From assembly GCA_000380225.1 (NCBI GenBank), contig KB904821.1, positions 939,252 through 1,003,251 on the forward strand: DNA of 64,000 nt, in the 5' to 3' direction. Below the pieces are notes generated by a model. It did not search any database. It saw nothing but the letters and a program-made list of their open reading frames with translations, and was not told where the DNA came from. The stretch comes from a filamentous cyanobacterium ESFC-1 (lineage in GTDB: Bacteria > Cyanobacteriota > Cyanobacteriia > Cyanobacteriales > Spirulinaceae). This document shows, one piece after another, positions 1 through 8,506 of the stretch; position 1 is the first letter of the stretch; the number at the start of each line of letters is the position of its first letter. Position numbers and translations under genes: made by a program.

Positions 1-89
1 ACAACCAACAACCAACAACCAACAACCAACAACCAACAACCAACAACCAACAACCAACAACCAACAACCAACAACCAACAACCAACAAC
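1..89 (+). repeat. Heptanucleotide array (CAACCAA)n upstream of cobQ
   Basis: About twelve near-perfect copies of the 7-base unit CAACCAA run from the window edge to about 60 bases before cobQ. The top strand of the array has no G or T, so a transcript of it would be unstructured. It is the A/C-rich right arm of the composite intergenic repeat seen elsewhere in the window; any left arm would lie outside it. Confidence 0.9.
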
Positions 90-150
90 AAATCCCCTAT
101 AAAAATGCCACACTTAAAACATCAAACTATTGTGATTCGCACAGTTGTCC

Positions 151-1641
151 ATGAAAGCCATTATGGTAGTGGGAACAACCTCCCATGCAGGTAAATCCTT
201 CATCGCCGCCGCGTTATGCCGCATTTTGTCTCGGCGAGGTTGGCGAGTTACCCCCTTCAAAGGTCAAAACATGGCCCTCAACGCCTATGTAACCTCCACA
301 GGCGGTGAAATTGGCTATGCTCAAGCCGTTCAAGCTTGGGCTGCCCGCGTCAGTCCTTGGGTCGAAATGAACCCGATTCTGCTCAAACCCCAAGGAAACA
401 TGACCTCCCAAGTAATAATTCGCGGCCAAGTCGCCGGAGTTACCACCGCCGCCGAATATTACGAAAAATACTTTGATACCGGTTGGCAAGCAATCCAAGA
501 CTCCTTGCGATCGCTCGCATCAGAATTTGACTTAGCCGTTTGCGAAGGCGCAGGCAGTCCCGCCGAAATCAACCTCAAACATCGGGACCTCACCAATATG
601 CGCGTTGCCAAATACCTCAACGCCCCAACCCTTTTAGTCGTTGACATCGATCGCGGCGGTGCTTTTGCTCATGTCGTGGGAACCCTAGCACTACTCGAAC
701 CCGAAGAACGACAACTAATCAAAGGCATTGTTATCAACAAATTCCGCGGCCAAAAATCTATCCTGCAACCCGGTATTGATTGGCTCGAAGAATACACCGG
801 AATCCCCGTCGTGGGTGTAATTCCTTGGAGTAATACCCTCTTTCCTTCTGAAGACTCCCTCGATCTCTTTGAACGCCGCGCTCACAAACCCCGCCGCGAA
901 CTCACCATTGCCATTATCCGCTTACCCCGCATCGCCAACTTTACCGACTTCGACCCCCTCGAATCCGAACCCACCGTTGAAGTCCGTTACATCAGCCCCG
1001 ACGATGACTTAGGTTATCCCGATGCCGTGATTTTACCTGGCTCCAAAACAACCCTAGCCGATTTGAAAATTCTACAAGACAGTGGCATGGCCAAAGCCAT
1101 CCAAGATTATGCGGTAGCAGGTGGTACAGTGATGGGCATTTGTGGCGGTTTTCAAATGTTAGGGGAATCTATTTCCGACCCCGAAGGGTTAGAAGGAGAA
1201 GTATCCGAACACACCCCAGGTCTCGATTTATTACCCCTGAAAACCGTCATCGCTCGTCACAAAATTTCTCGTCAGCGCCAAGTTATCTCCAACTTTCCCC
1301 AAGGGGGACTTCCCGTGGAAGGTTACGAAATCCACCAAGGGCGATCGATGTTGGTCGAAACCCGTAAAGGTAAACTAAGGGAAGAATACAGCCCGTTATT
1401 TGAAGACCCCAGTTTGGGCATTGTCGATCGCACTCAGTTGACTTGGGGTTGTTATCTTCACGGTTTATTTGATAATGGGGCCTGGCGGCGATCCTGGCTC
1501 AATCACTTGCGTCAGCGTCGCGGCTTGATTTCTTTGCCCACCGGACTCCCGAACTATCGCGAACAACGAGAGATTATCCAAGATGAGTTGGCCAATTTGG
1601 TCGAAGCCCATATCGATCTCAGCCCGGTTTTGCCTAGTTAG
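151..1641 (+). CDS. cobQ: Cobyric acid synthase (glutamine-hydrolysing)
   Basis: The enzyme amidates four carboxyls of adenosylcobyrinic a,c-diamide, with ammonia from glutamine and ATP hydrolysis, late in cobalamin synthesis in the cytoplasm. The N-terminal dethiobiotin-synthetase-like ATPase domain starts with MVVGTTSHAGKS, a P-loop-like segment, followed by KGQNMALNAYVT. The C-terminal half is a class I glutamine amidotransferase with GICGGFQMLG carrying the nucleophile Cys and a late GCYLHGLFDN His motif. The length of about 496 residues is normal for the family. A TTG codon six bases upstream is in frame, but the ATG at 151 fits the family N-terminus. Heptamer arrays flank the gene on both sides. 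A small ferredoxin gene follows in the same direction. Confidence 0.97.
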   Translation: MKAIMVVGTTSHAGKSFIAAALCRILSRRGWRVTPFKGQNMALNAYVTSTGGEIGYAQAVQAWAARVSPWVEMNPILLKPQGNMTSQVIIRGQVAGVTTAAEYYEKYFDTGWQAIQDSLRSLASEFDLAVCEGAGSPAEINLKHRDLTNMRVAKYLNAPTLLVVDIDRGGAFAHVVGTLALLEPEERQLIKGIVINKFRGQKSILQPGIDWLEEYTGIPVVGVIPWSNTLFPSEDSLDLFERRAHKPRRELTIAIIRLPRIANFTDFDPLESEPTVEVRYISPDDDLGYPDAVILPGSKTTLADLKILQDSGMAKAIQDYAVAGGTVMGICGGFQMLGESISDPEGLEGEVSEHTPGLDLLPLKTVIARHKISRQRQVISNFPQGGLPVEGYEIHQGRSMLVETRKGKLREEYSPLFEDPSLGIVDRTQLTWGCYLHGLFDNGAWRRSWLNHLRQRRGLISLPTGLPNYREQREIIQDELANLVEAHIDLSPVLPS

Positions 1642-2006
1642 TCCTTGGTCTTTTGTTCTTTGTCCTTTGTTGTTGGTTGTTGGTTATTGGTTGTTGGTTG
1701 TTGGTTGTTGGTTGTTGGTTATTGGTTGTTGGTTATTTCTGGTGCGCGTTCCCTTGCGCCTTACGGCGGCGCGGGGTCGCACCAGTTATTGGTTATTGGG
1801 CAGGGAAAAGATCGCCCCTACATAACGATTGCCCACTGCCTACAGCAAAGCTGCCCAAGACCCACTGCCCAAAACACTGATTACTGATAACTGATAACTG
1901 ATGACTGAAGAAACCTCCCGACTGCCGATTGCCGATTGCCGATTGCCCCTTAGAGGCTGTTGACTGAAAAAAGCTGCCCCTTAATCGCTGATAACTGATT
2001 ACTGTC
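1642..2006 (-). repeat. Composite intergenic repeat, reverse orientation (copy E1)
   Basis: This gap is built of repeat modules. TTTGTCC-like heptamers occupy 1642-1668 and TTGGTTG/TTGGTTA heptamers 1669-1738. A 43-base imperfect hairpin beginning GGTGCG and ending CGCACC lies at 1741-1783. A core beginning GGGCAGGG and ending CCCCTAC lies at 1798-1821. CCCACTG/CCGATTG units follow, and then TAACTGA units that run up to the ferredoxin start. The module order is the reverse complement of that at 60482-60865, and the 43-base hairpin is identical to that copy except at one base. Confidence 0.85.
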
Positions 2007-2246
2007 ATGACTGTTACTGTCCGTTTTTTGCCCGATGATGTCACGATTACCGCCGAAGCCGGAGAACCGATGTTAGCGGTTGCCCAGCGAGCCGGAATCA
2101 CGATTCCCACAGGTTGCCTCATGGGGTCGTGTCATGCTTGCGAAGTGGAACTTGGGGATGGGACTCCGGTGTGTTCTTGTATTTCTTCGATTCCCCCTAG
2201 CTCCGAAGAAGTAACGATCAATTTATATAGTGACCCTTTGTGGTAA
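2007..2246 (+). CDS. Small 2Fe-2S ferredoxin
   Basis: A 79-residue plant-type ferredoxin-like protein that would carry one 2Fe-2S cluster and act as a cytoplasmic electron carrier. The cluster ligands are visible as Cys-x4-Cys-x2-Cys in GCLMGSCHACE, with a final Cys in TPVCSC. It is shorter than photosynthetic PetF (about 97 residues), so it belongs to the short ferredoxin group. No Shine-Dalgarno sequence is seen: the ATG is preceded directly by TAACTGA-type heptamers. It lies downstream of cobQ in the same direction, with 365 bases of repeats between, so co-transcription is uncertain. The redox partner cannot be inferred. Confidence 0.85.
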   Translation: MTVTVRFLPDDVTITAEAGEPMLAVAQRAGITIPTGCLMGSCHACEVELGDGTPVCSCISSIPPSSEEVTINLYSDPLW

Positions 2247-2796
2247 CTGATTGCTCTAGAGGGGAAACTCGGTTTAAAAACCGTATCATTTTTAACAATT
2301 TGTCTTATTCTGGAGATTGCTCAGAATCTTGGCTCAAGGGCGATCGCGCCGGATTACGATCCGAGTGAGGGCGTTAATCCTGATAATTTCACTTAGACAC
2401 AGACGACGGGAGCGATCGGGCTTCGCCTACCCCTTCGCGATCGCGAGTTTTTATTCCCTCAGTCCTGGGGGGCGGCGCTCCTCTTAGGTGCTCTCGGTGA
2501 AACTTAATTTTACTTTTTGAGGCTGAAACCATAGTATAGTCTAGTGTTGAGCCTTTTTTAGAGTCTGCCATCTAGCAAGAAGTTTCTGACTCACTTTCTG
2601 GGGCAAAATCCCCACTCCCCCCCGACTGCCGAGGAGCCGATTGCCGAGGAGCCCCTTAATCGCTGATCGCTGAAAAAACCGGCCTCTGTTGCCGCGAAAG
2701 GTCATCAAAGCGCCATAATGGTTTTGATTGACTCGGCCTAAACTGCTATGGTTTTATGGCGTGGATTAATCCCGATGTCTAAGAGCCAAATAAGCC
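2247..2796. other. Intergenic region with a hairpin repeat and an inverted repeat
   Basis: No convincing gene is seen in these 550 bases. It holds a dispersed repeat at about 2498-2618 (separate entry), CCGACTGCC/CCGATTGCC units at about 2620-2660, and an inverted repeat GCGCCATAA at 2709-2717 with TTATGGCG at 2755-2762. The inverted repeat lies 35 to 90 bases before the next start codon and could be an operator or a leader hairpin; that is inference. A possible 60-codon frame on the minus strand (2389-2571) overlaps the dispersed repeat and was not accepted. Confidence 0.5.
2498..2618 (+). ncRNA. Dispersed hairpin plus T-run element (copy A), possible small RNA or terminator
   Basis: About 120 bases that match 53365-53489 on the opposite strand. 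Shared blocks include TGAAACTTAATT, GGCTGAAA, TAGTCTAG, AGCCTTTTT and AAGTTTCTGACTC. GGCT at 2521-2524 pairs with AGCC at 2550-2553, directly before six T residues, which is the form of an intrinsic terminator. The inner stem differs from copy B in both arms. Whether it is a small RNA, a terminator or a non-autonomous mobile element is not resolved. Confidence 0.45.
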
Positions 2797-4488
2797 ATGA
2801 CTTCTGATTCTTACAGGGTAAGTGATAGCAACCCAAACGTCACTCAACGTACCATTCGACCCATTGCTGCCGCGACGATTCACGGCCTTACGTTTCATAA
2901 CAATACGTTATATGCCCTCGATACCTTAAATGGTTATTTGCTGGCGGTTAATCCGTTGACGGACGACACCAAAATTGTGAATGCCCACAGTTGGAAAGAT
3001 TTTGTGGGAGCGACGGGATTGGCGATCGCGGATGATACTCTCTGGTTTACCCGCGATGATAGTGTGTTTTTCTGTCCCTTTGATGGCTCGCAACCCCCGA
3101 AACGCTTTGTCAGTTTGGGTTATCCGGCCAATGGGGTCGCAGTGTGGCAATCGACCATTTATGTCACTTGCGAGAAAACAGGCTATGTCTTGATTTTTAG
3201 CCGGGATACAGGCCGCGAAATTACCCGCTTGTATGCCCCCGGCATCGGTTTAGAAAATATTACCGTCCGGGATGAGGAGTTATGGATTTCTGACACCCTC
3301 GAACAAACGGTGTACTGTCTTGACCGCGCTACGGGAGAAGTGACTTTCAAAATTTTAACGCCCTTTGAAGGGCCGACGGGATTAGCGTTTTGGCGCAACA
3401 GCGAAACCCAAGAGGAAACTTTGTATGTTTCCTATACCTACGAAGAACCTTATATTCGCGACAATCCTAACGCCAATCCCAACCACGAATTACAATATCG
3501 CGATCGCACCTTTGTCCATCCCCTCTACTACCGCTACGACCCCGACAAAAAGTATGCCCTGTCTAACGGCTATCTCATCGAGATGTCCTATGTTGAGGAG
3601 CTTTCCCCCCTCGACCCCATCGAATTAACCGATTTAGAATGGCGTATTGCCTTACCTGCCGAAACCGAGCGTCAAAAAGTCTTATCCGTTGAACCTGTCG
3701 GCTTACCCTTCACCGTACAAGAAATTGACGGGGTAAAACTGGCGGTGTTTAAGTTTGATAAACTCACCTCCGACGAGCGTCATATTTTCGGTTGGAAAGC
3801 CCGTCTGCAAGTGTGGGGCATCAAATATCAATTTGACCCCCGCGACGGGGAAGATATGCCGGAATTGCCGTCGGATTTTGGCGATCGCTACCTCGTCGAT
3901 AATGATAACTTAGCGATGGAAACCGAAACCATCCAAAACGCCGCCCAAGAAGCCATCGGCTCTGAAACCAACTTGTTGCGGAAAATGTACAGCATTCGCA
4001 ACTATGTCTACGACCGCCTTTCCTACGGCATCAAACCCCACATCGATCCGCCTGATGTTGCCCTTGCTAGGGGTGTTGGGTCGTGCGGGGAGTATTTAGG
4101 GGTTTTGCTGGCTTTGGCTCGTCTCAACGGCATTGCTTGTCGTACAGTGGGACGTTACAAATGCCCGGCGCACCCCTTTGAACGTCTTATTCCCCTCGAA
4201 CCGGACTTTAATCACGTTTGGATGGAATTTTATCTCCCCGGCTTTGGCTGGCTTCCCATGGAATCGAATCCCGATGATGTCATCGAAGGAGGGCCCTATC
4301 CCACTCGCTTTTTCATGGGCTTGGCTTGGTATCACGCCGAAATGGCCAAAGGCGTTCCGTTTGAGCGACTTTACAGCAAAGGCCAGCAAATTACTAAGCA
4401 GCAAGTTTCCGTCGGAGAATTAGCCCTCAATCATGTTTGTTTTACGATTCTTGATGAGTTGAATCCCAGGAATTTCTCTGATATCTAG
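2797..4488 (+). CDS. Beta-propeller plus transglutaminase-like domain protein
   Basis: A 563-residue two-part protein. Residues 1-210 or so carry repeated strand patterns of the form GLAIADDTLWFTRDD and GVAVWQSTIYVTCEK, which look like an NHL/SMP-30-type propeller. The C-terminal part is a transglutaminase-like (papain-fold) domain. The catalytic Cys is in GVGSCGEYLG, the His in FNHVWMEFYLPGFGW, and an Asp follows in PMESNPDD. Such domains cleave or cross-link peptides, and the substrate is unknown. No signal peptide or membrane segment is seen, so it is probably cytoplasmic. It stands alone in its direction, with repeats upstream and a 430-base gap downstream. Confidence 0.8.
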   Translation: MTSDSYRVSDSNPNVTQRTIRPIAAATIHGLTFHNNTLYALDTLNGYLLAVNPLTDDTKIVNAHSWKDFVGATGLAIADDTLWFTRDDSVFFCPFDGSQPPKRFVSLGYPANGVAVWQSTIYVTCEKTGYVLIFSRDTGREITRLYAPGIGLENITVRDEELWISDTLEQTVYCLDRATGEVTFKILTPFEGPTGLAFWRNSETQEETLYVSYTYEEPYIRDNPNANPNHELQYRDRTFVHPLYYRYDPDKKYALSNGYLIEMSYVEELSPLDPIELTDLEWRIALPAETERQKVLSVEPVGLPFTVQEIDGVKLAVFKFDKLTSDERHIFGWKARLQVWGIKYQFDPRDGEDMPELPSDFGDRYLVDNDNLAMETETIQNAAQEAIGSETNLLRKMYSIRNYVYDRLSYGIKPHIDPPDVALARGVGSCGEYLGVLLALARLNGIACRTVGRYKCPAHPFERLIPLEPDFNHVWMEFYLPGFGWLPMESNPDDVIEGGPYPTRFFMGLAWYHAEMAKGVPFERLYSKGQQITKQQVSVGELALNHVCFTILDELNPRNFSDI

Positions 4489-4917
4489 TTCTTTAAAGTC
4501 CTCGCGATCGCCCATCTCAGCTTATTTCCTCAAATGTTTGAGAACCCCGGTTTCTTACCTGCTTACACAGTCAAGTTAAAATTTCTAGCTAGAAGCCGGG
4601 GTTCTTAATCCCCCCTAATTAAACAAATTTAATATTAACCCTTAAATTAAGACGAAATCCTCTTAATTAAACGACATAAAATACAGTTTTCTTTCCCTAG
4701 ATAGATGTTGCGAAAAAGAGCGCTGGGTAAAAGTAAACCATTGCAACTCAAAGATTATTGATGCTTCTCTATGACGAAGCCCATTAATCTCGCTTGGATA
4801 AAGCGATCGCAAAGGCTTAAACATTAAGCCCTTACGCCCCGTTCTTTGAAGTTCTACCGAAATGATGCCTCATTGTAAAAATGAGCTGATTCGGGATGGG
4901 GCAAACCTTGTTTTTAA
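4489..4917. other. Intergenic region with AACCCCGG inverted repeat
   Basis: No gene is seen. GAACCCCGG near 4541 and CCGGGGTTC near 4596 form an inverted repeat with a loop of about 45 bases, the same motif that borders the Uma2 genes further on. A short hairpin, CTCAT with ATGAG, lies at about 4868-4885. The remainder is AT-rich and probably carries the promoter of the DUF305 gene. Confidence 0.5.
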
Positions 4918-5520
4918 ATGGTAGCGAACATGAATACATCAGAAAATATAACCCAAACCCATTCAGATACTCAGGAACATCATGGAATGCAGGGTAGCTA
5001 TGTTAGATTCTTCGCAATGATTGGAACCTCAATCGTTGTGATGTTTTTCCTAATGTACCTCCATTCCTATCAACTGATCGATCATGCTTTATTTAGCGAA
5101 ACGCGAGTATTTATGGCATTGATCATGGGTGCGGCGATGATGGTCATTATGCTGTCGTATATGCTGCACATGTATAAAAGCAAAAAGGTTAATATTGCCA
5201 TTTATGCTGCTGCTTTGGTGCTGTTTGGTTTAGCACTTTGGTTAGTGCGCTCCCAGGTAACAGTCAGCGACGTAGACTATATGGAAGGCATGGTTCCCCA
5301 CCATTCCATCGCCATTTTGACCAGCGAACGCGCTCAAATCGAGGATATTCGCGTCCGGGAATTGGCAGATGCAATCATCGCGACGCAGCGCCAAGAAATC
5401 AAAGAAATGAAGTGGCTTATCGAGGATATTCACGAAAACGGATTAGTCACCACACAAGCCGAGTTAGAAGCAAGACCCCTACCAGAATTTGAAGGTAGCG
5501 CTGAACAACCTATAGAGTAA
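4918..5520 (+). CDS. Membrane protein with C-terminal DUF305 domain
   Basis: A 200-residue protein with three predicted membrane helices: about residues 28-50 (FFAMIGTSIVVMFFLMYLHS), 57-82 and 90-108. They are followed by a DUF305-type helical domain with MEGMVPHHSIAIL and a long helix rich in Glu, Arg and Gln ending near KEMKWLIEDI. DUF305 domains are ferritin-like, and some bind copper in the periplasm (the CopM group). The His-His-Ser-Ile element and nearby Met residues fit metal contact here, but that is inference. Met-5 at 4930 is an alternative start; neither start has a clear ribosome site. Confidence 0.75.
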   Translation: MVANMNTSENITQTHSDTQEHHGMQGSYVRFFAMIGTSIVVMFFLMYLHSYQLIDHALFSETRVFMALIMGAAMMVIMLSYMLHMYKSKKVNIAIYAAALVLFGLALWLVRSQVTVSDVDYMEGMVPHHSIAILTSERAQIEDIRVRELADAIIATQRQEIKEMKWLIEDIHENGLVTTQAELEARPLPEFEGSAEQPIE

Positions 5521-5524
5521 AAAG

Positions 5525-6436
5525 CTAGGGAGTTTTGGCAGAAACGCAAACAACCCGAAAACCATCGTAGCCATATCTCGTCCAAGACAGGCCATGGTCT
5601 CGGTCTCCACTGCGGCAGTATTCAGCATTGAACATCCAAGACCCCCCGCGAAACACAGAAGTGGACTTTCGACTCAAAAGATTAGCAAGATATTCTGCAT
5701 AGTTTTGATAACGGTTGTCATGGCCATCATCCCAAACCCTACCATCAGTGGGCGCTTGTTCGTAATCGCCATGCCAGGAATCGGCGCACCACTCAAAAAC
5801 ATTGCCGTGCATATCGTATAAACCAAAGTGATTGGGCGGAAAACTGCCCACAATCGTTGTTTCACCGCGATATATTTCTCCGGGCTTCCTGTCGTCGAAA
5901 TATTCGCCGTCATAGTTGGCTAAATCGGTGGTAATGGTTTCGCCAAAATGAAACGGTGTGGTTGTTCGGGCGCGACAAGCATATTCCCATTGGGCTTCAC
6001 TGGGTAAGCAATACTGTCTGCCTGTGGCTACAGACAATCGAGCGCAAAATTCGACTGCATCGTACCAATTTACGCATTCTACTGGTCGCTCATCCCCTGT
6101 GAATTGTGACGGATTCGGGTCTAAATCTCGTTGCAGTTGCGGTAAGTTAGCCACTGCTCGCCATTGTGCCTGAGTGACGGCATATTTGCCCATAGAGAAG
6201 GGTTGCAGGGTGACTTGGTGTTGTGGGCGTTCGTTGTCATAACTGCCATCTTCGCAGTCTGGTACGCCCATCACGAAACTTCCTCCGGGTACATACACCA
6301 TATCCAAGCTGACTCCATTGCCTAAGTCTTCCCGGAAGTACGACGCTTCACCAGGGCGTTTTTCAATAATTTCGCCTTGGAAGTTCACCGTGACGGTTTC
6401 AAAGGTGAACGTTAGTAATTCGGGTTCTGTTGTCAT
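5525..6436 (-). CDS. Formylglycine-generating-enzyme (SUMF1/EgtB-fold) domain protein
   Basis: A 303-residue protein whose residues from about 45 to the end form an FGE-sulfatase/C-type-lectin-like domain. Visible family marks are VPGGSFVMGVPDCED, PQHQVTLQPFSMGKYAVTQAQW, ECVNWYDAVEFCARLS, CLPSEAQWEYACRA, LYDMHGNVFEWCADSW, FRGGSWMFNAEYCRSG and GFRVVCV. True FGE oxidises a sulfatase Cys, but most cyanobacterial members lack a known substrate and many are binding proteins. No sulfatase gene is in the window. The gene converges with the DUF305 gene, with only four bases between the stop codons. The role is unassigned. Confidence 0.88.
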   Translation of the reverse strand: MTTEPELLTFTFETVTVNFQGEIIEKRPGEASYFREDLGNGVSLDMVYVPGGSFVMGVPDCEDGSYDNERPQHQVTLQPFSMGKYAVTQAQWRAVANLPQLQRDLDPNPSQFTGDERPVECVNWYDAVEFCARLSVATGRQYCLPSEAQWEYACRARTTTPFHFGETITTDLANYDGEYFDDRKPGEIYRGETTIVGSFPPNHFGLYDMHGNVFEWCADSWHGDYEQAPTDGRVWDDGHDNRYQNYAEYLANLLSRKSTSVFRGGSWMFNAEYCRSGDRDHGLSWTRYGYDGFRVVCVSAKTP

Positions 6437-6516
6437 TTTTAGAGTGATTTTAAGTCAAAACCGCGATTCCCGCCTATTTTAAAATCCGGCGTTAGTATAA
6501 CAAAGTCCGCGCTCTT

Positions 6517-6550
6517 AGAACCCCGGTAACTTAGGCGAAACCGGGGTTCT
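6517..6550. repeat. AACCCCGG inverted repeat
   Basis: AGAACCCCGG and CCGGGGTTCT form a hairpin with a loop of about 14 bases just after the Uma2 stop. Closely related versions lie at 7224-7254 and 8674-8706. These mark the borders of the duplicated unit, so the palindrome may have seeded the duplication. Confidence 0.7.
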
Positions 6551-6572
6551 GGGAAAAGCCGGGTTTTTGAAT

Positions 6573-7184
6573 TTAACTTACATCCCAGACAACGCTCAAA
6601 TCCAGCACAAAACCGGGTAAAACGGCTTCTCCTGACAAGGAATCGGGATTATCTAAAACTATAACCTCTGTTTCCGGTTGATAAACACTAACTTGTCGAG
6701 ATTGCGGGTCAATCAGCCACCCCAATCTCGCGCCATTGTCTCGATACTCCAGCATTTTGTCTTGTAACGGCGATAAATTATCGGAAGGAGAGCGCAACTC
6801 GACGACGAAATCCGGGCAGATTTGGGGAAAGGTGCTTTTCTGCTGCGGGGTGAGTTGCGACCAACGCTGTAAACTAATCCAAGAGGCATCGGGAGAACGA
6901 ATTGCGCCATTAGGGAGAGTAAAACCTGTGGAGGAGTCGAAGGTTTTACCTGTGCGGTTGCGATCGCTCCAGTTGGCAAGTTGTTGGATAATTTTACTAT
7001 TACGCTCTCCGGTTTCCCAACTGGTGGGGGGATTCACGATAAGTTCTCCTTGGTGATTTCGTTCTAAACTTAATTCTCGATTCGCGATCGCGAGCATCTC
7101 AAACTGTGCCACACTGATCTGTAGTCTCAGTGTTTTCGGCAAGTGCAGGAGATAGGTTTCTGTGGGATGAGGAGCAATAATCAT
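6573..7184 (-). CDS. Uma2 family (DUF820) putative endonuclease, intact copy
   Basis: A 203-residue protein of the Uma2 family, which has a PD-(D/E)xK nuclease-like fold and is greatly expanded in cyanobacteria. Visible marks are the N-terminal leader ending YLLHLPKTLRLQ, GELIVNPPTSWETGERN, SPDASWISLQRWSQL, CPDFVVELRSPSDNLSPLQDKMLEYRDNG and LGWLIDP. The D...E-x-R elements in PDFVVELRS are the predicted metal site. The biological role of this family is not settled, though links with mobile DNA have been suggested. A second, broken copy lies directly upstream, so this is one half of a tandem duplication. Confidence 0.9.
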   Translation of the reverse strand: MIIAPHPTETYLLHLPKTLRLQISVAQFEMLAIANRELSLERNHQGELIVNPPTSWETGERNSKIIQQLANWSDRNRTGKTFDSSTGFTLPNGAIRSPDASWISLQRWSQLTPQQKSTFPQICPDFVVELRSPSDNLSPLQDKMLEYRDNGARLGWLIDPQSRQVSVYQPETEVIVLDNPDSLSGEAVLPGFVLDLSVVWDVS

Positions 7185-7321
7185 ACAGCCAAAAGTGGGG
7201 CAATATATCTACTAGCTTAGATTAGAACCCCGGTTTTTTGAAAAAACCGGGGTTTTGAATTTAACTTACATCCCACACAACGCCCAAATCCAGTATAAAA
7301 CCCGGTAAAACGGCTTTTCCC

Positions 7322-7423
7322 GATCAGAAAAAAGAAGCGGGTCAAGTTTTATTAGAAGATAAAATCCTAAGATTACTAACTTTTGATGTTACTAAAGAAG
7401 AAGTTATAAGATGGATAACTTAA
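7322..7423 (+). pseudogene. 3' remnant of xisH
   Basis: Thirty-three codons ending TKEEVIRWIT and a stop resemble the C-terminus of XisH proteins (Leu-rich strand, then acidic, then x-W-I at the end). The stop codon lies inside the first codons of xisI (13 bases of overlap), which is the usual arrangement of xisH and xisI. The rest of xisH is missing: the open frame begins exactly at the junction with the Uma2 remnant. It is very short, so the identification rests mainly on position and the end motif. Confidence 0.65.
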
Positions 7424-7752
7424 ATAAAATAAATCTGGAAACAGCTATCGTTAAAGTATTACAAGATTACCAAGACTTTATTGGCAATGACCCCGATAGC
7501 AATATTCAACTCATCATTGACCAAAACAAAACCCATTATTTATTAATTGAAACAGGCTGGCAAAACAACCGTAGAATTTACGGTAATTTGATCCACATTG
7601 ATATCATTGGTAATAAGATTTGGATACAACAAGATGGTACAGAAGCAGGAATCGCCAACGAACTCGTCCAACAGGGAATCCCACCTCAGCAAATCGTCCT
7701 TGCCTTCAAAACTCCAGAACGCCGTGAACTTACCGACTTCGCCGTTTCTTAA
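7411..7752 (+). CDS. xisI: XisI family protein (fdxN-element excision controlling factor)
   Basis: A 113-residue protein with the XisI pattern: an N-terminal helix ending VLQDYQDF, then LIIDQNKTHYLLIETGWQNNRRIYGNLIHIDI, GNKIWIQQDGTE and the C-terminal IANELVQQGIPPQQIVLAFKTPERR. XisH and XisI were described in Nostoc/Anabaena as factors controlling excision of the fdxN element, but most copies in other cyanobacteria lie far from such elements and their role is unknown. It appears intact, whereas its partner xisH is reduced to a tail. The ankyrin gene starts one base after its stop, so the two are probably translated together. Confidence 0.9.
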   Translation: MDNLNKINLETAIVKVLQDYQDFIGNDPDSNIQLIIDQNKTHYLLIETGWQNNRRIYGNLIHIDIIGNKIWIQQDGTEAGIANELVQQGIPPQQIVLAFKTPERRELTDFAVS

Positions 7753-7753
7753 A

Positions 7754-8506
7754 ATGACAGATGTAGACAAATCTTTTCAAAATCAAACTTGGTTGAAGTT
7801 ATCTCAAGCAATTAAAAACTATGATATAGAACAAGTCAATTTTCTACTTGCAACGGAATGTATAGAGGATAAATTTATCAATCTTGCTTTGTTTAATGCT
7901 GTTCGTTACAGTTATGTAGAAATAGTGCAATTATTGATTAATTCTGGCGCAAATATCAATCATATATTTGGTTTAGGTACAGCATTAACTGAAGCAATAG
8001 ATGGAGAACATATTGAAATTATTGACATTTTGCTAGATAAGGGGGCAGATTGTAATATACCTTATCACGGCGAGGTTTATCCTCCCTTATTTGTAGCTAT
8101 AGACCAAGGAAATCTTGAAATTGTTAAGAAGTTAATCAAAGCAGGAGCAAATGTTAATGCTAAAGATGAGGAAGGTTATACTCCTCTAATGTTGGCCGTA
8201 CAAACTCCAGCACTAGAGGATAAATTATCGGAAGGAGAACGCAACTCAACGACAAAATCCGGGCAGATTTGGGGAAAAGTGCTTTTCTGCTGTGGGGTGA
8301 GTTGCGACCAACGCTGTAAACTAATCCAAGAGGCATCGGGAGAGCGAATTGCGCCCCCTGGAAGGGTAAAACCTGTGGAGGAGTCGAAGGTTTTGCCGGG
8401 TTTGCCCGCATTGACATTCCAGATATACAATTCACCGAAGATATTACCGTTGCGCTCTCCGGTTTCCCAACTGGTGGGGGGATTCACGATTAGTTCTCCG
8501 TGGTGA
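7754..8506 (+). CDS. Ankyrin-repeat protein, truncated and reading into antisense Uma2 sequence
   Basis: The ATG lies one base after the xisI stop. Residues 1-155 form about four ankyrin repeats, for example VEIVQLLINSGANINH, IEIIDILLDKGADCN and LEIVKKLIKAGANVNAKDEEGYTPLMLA. Ankyrin repeats are protein-binding modules. After about base 8218 the homology to ankyrin stops, and the frame runs about 96 codons through the antisense strand of the broken Uma2 copy to a stop at 8506. The true C-terminus has therefore been lost and replaced. The base composition is more AT-rich than the neighbours, which fits recent import. Whether the chimera is made is unknown. Confidence 0.7.
   Translation: MTDVDKSFQNQTWLKLSQAIKNYDIEQVNFLLATECIEDKFINLALFNAVRYSYVEIVQLLINSGANINHIFGLGTALTEAIDGEHIEIIDILLDKGADCNIPYHGEVYPPLFVAIDQGNLEIVKKLIKAGANVNAKDEEGYTPLMLAVQTPALEDKLSEGERNSTTKSGQIWGKVLFCCGVSCDQRCKLIQEASGERIAPPGRVKPVEESKVLPGLPALTFQIYNSPKILPLRSPVSQLVGGFTISSPW

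Noticed and set aside
145-150. Alternative TTG start of cobQ
   Set aside because: It adds only two residues before the ATG at 151, which matches the family N-terminus.
2389-2571. 60-codon minus-strand frame downstream of the ferredoxin gene
   Set aside because: It overlaps the dispersed hairpin element, has low-quality composition and no recognisable motif or ribosome site.
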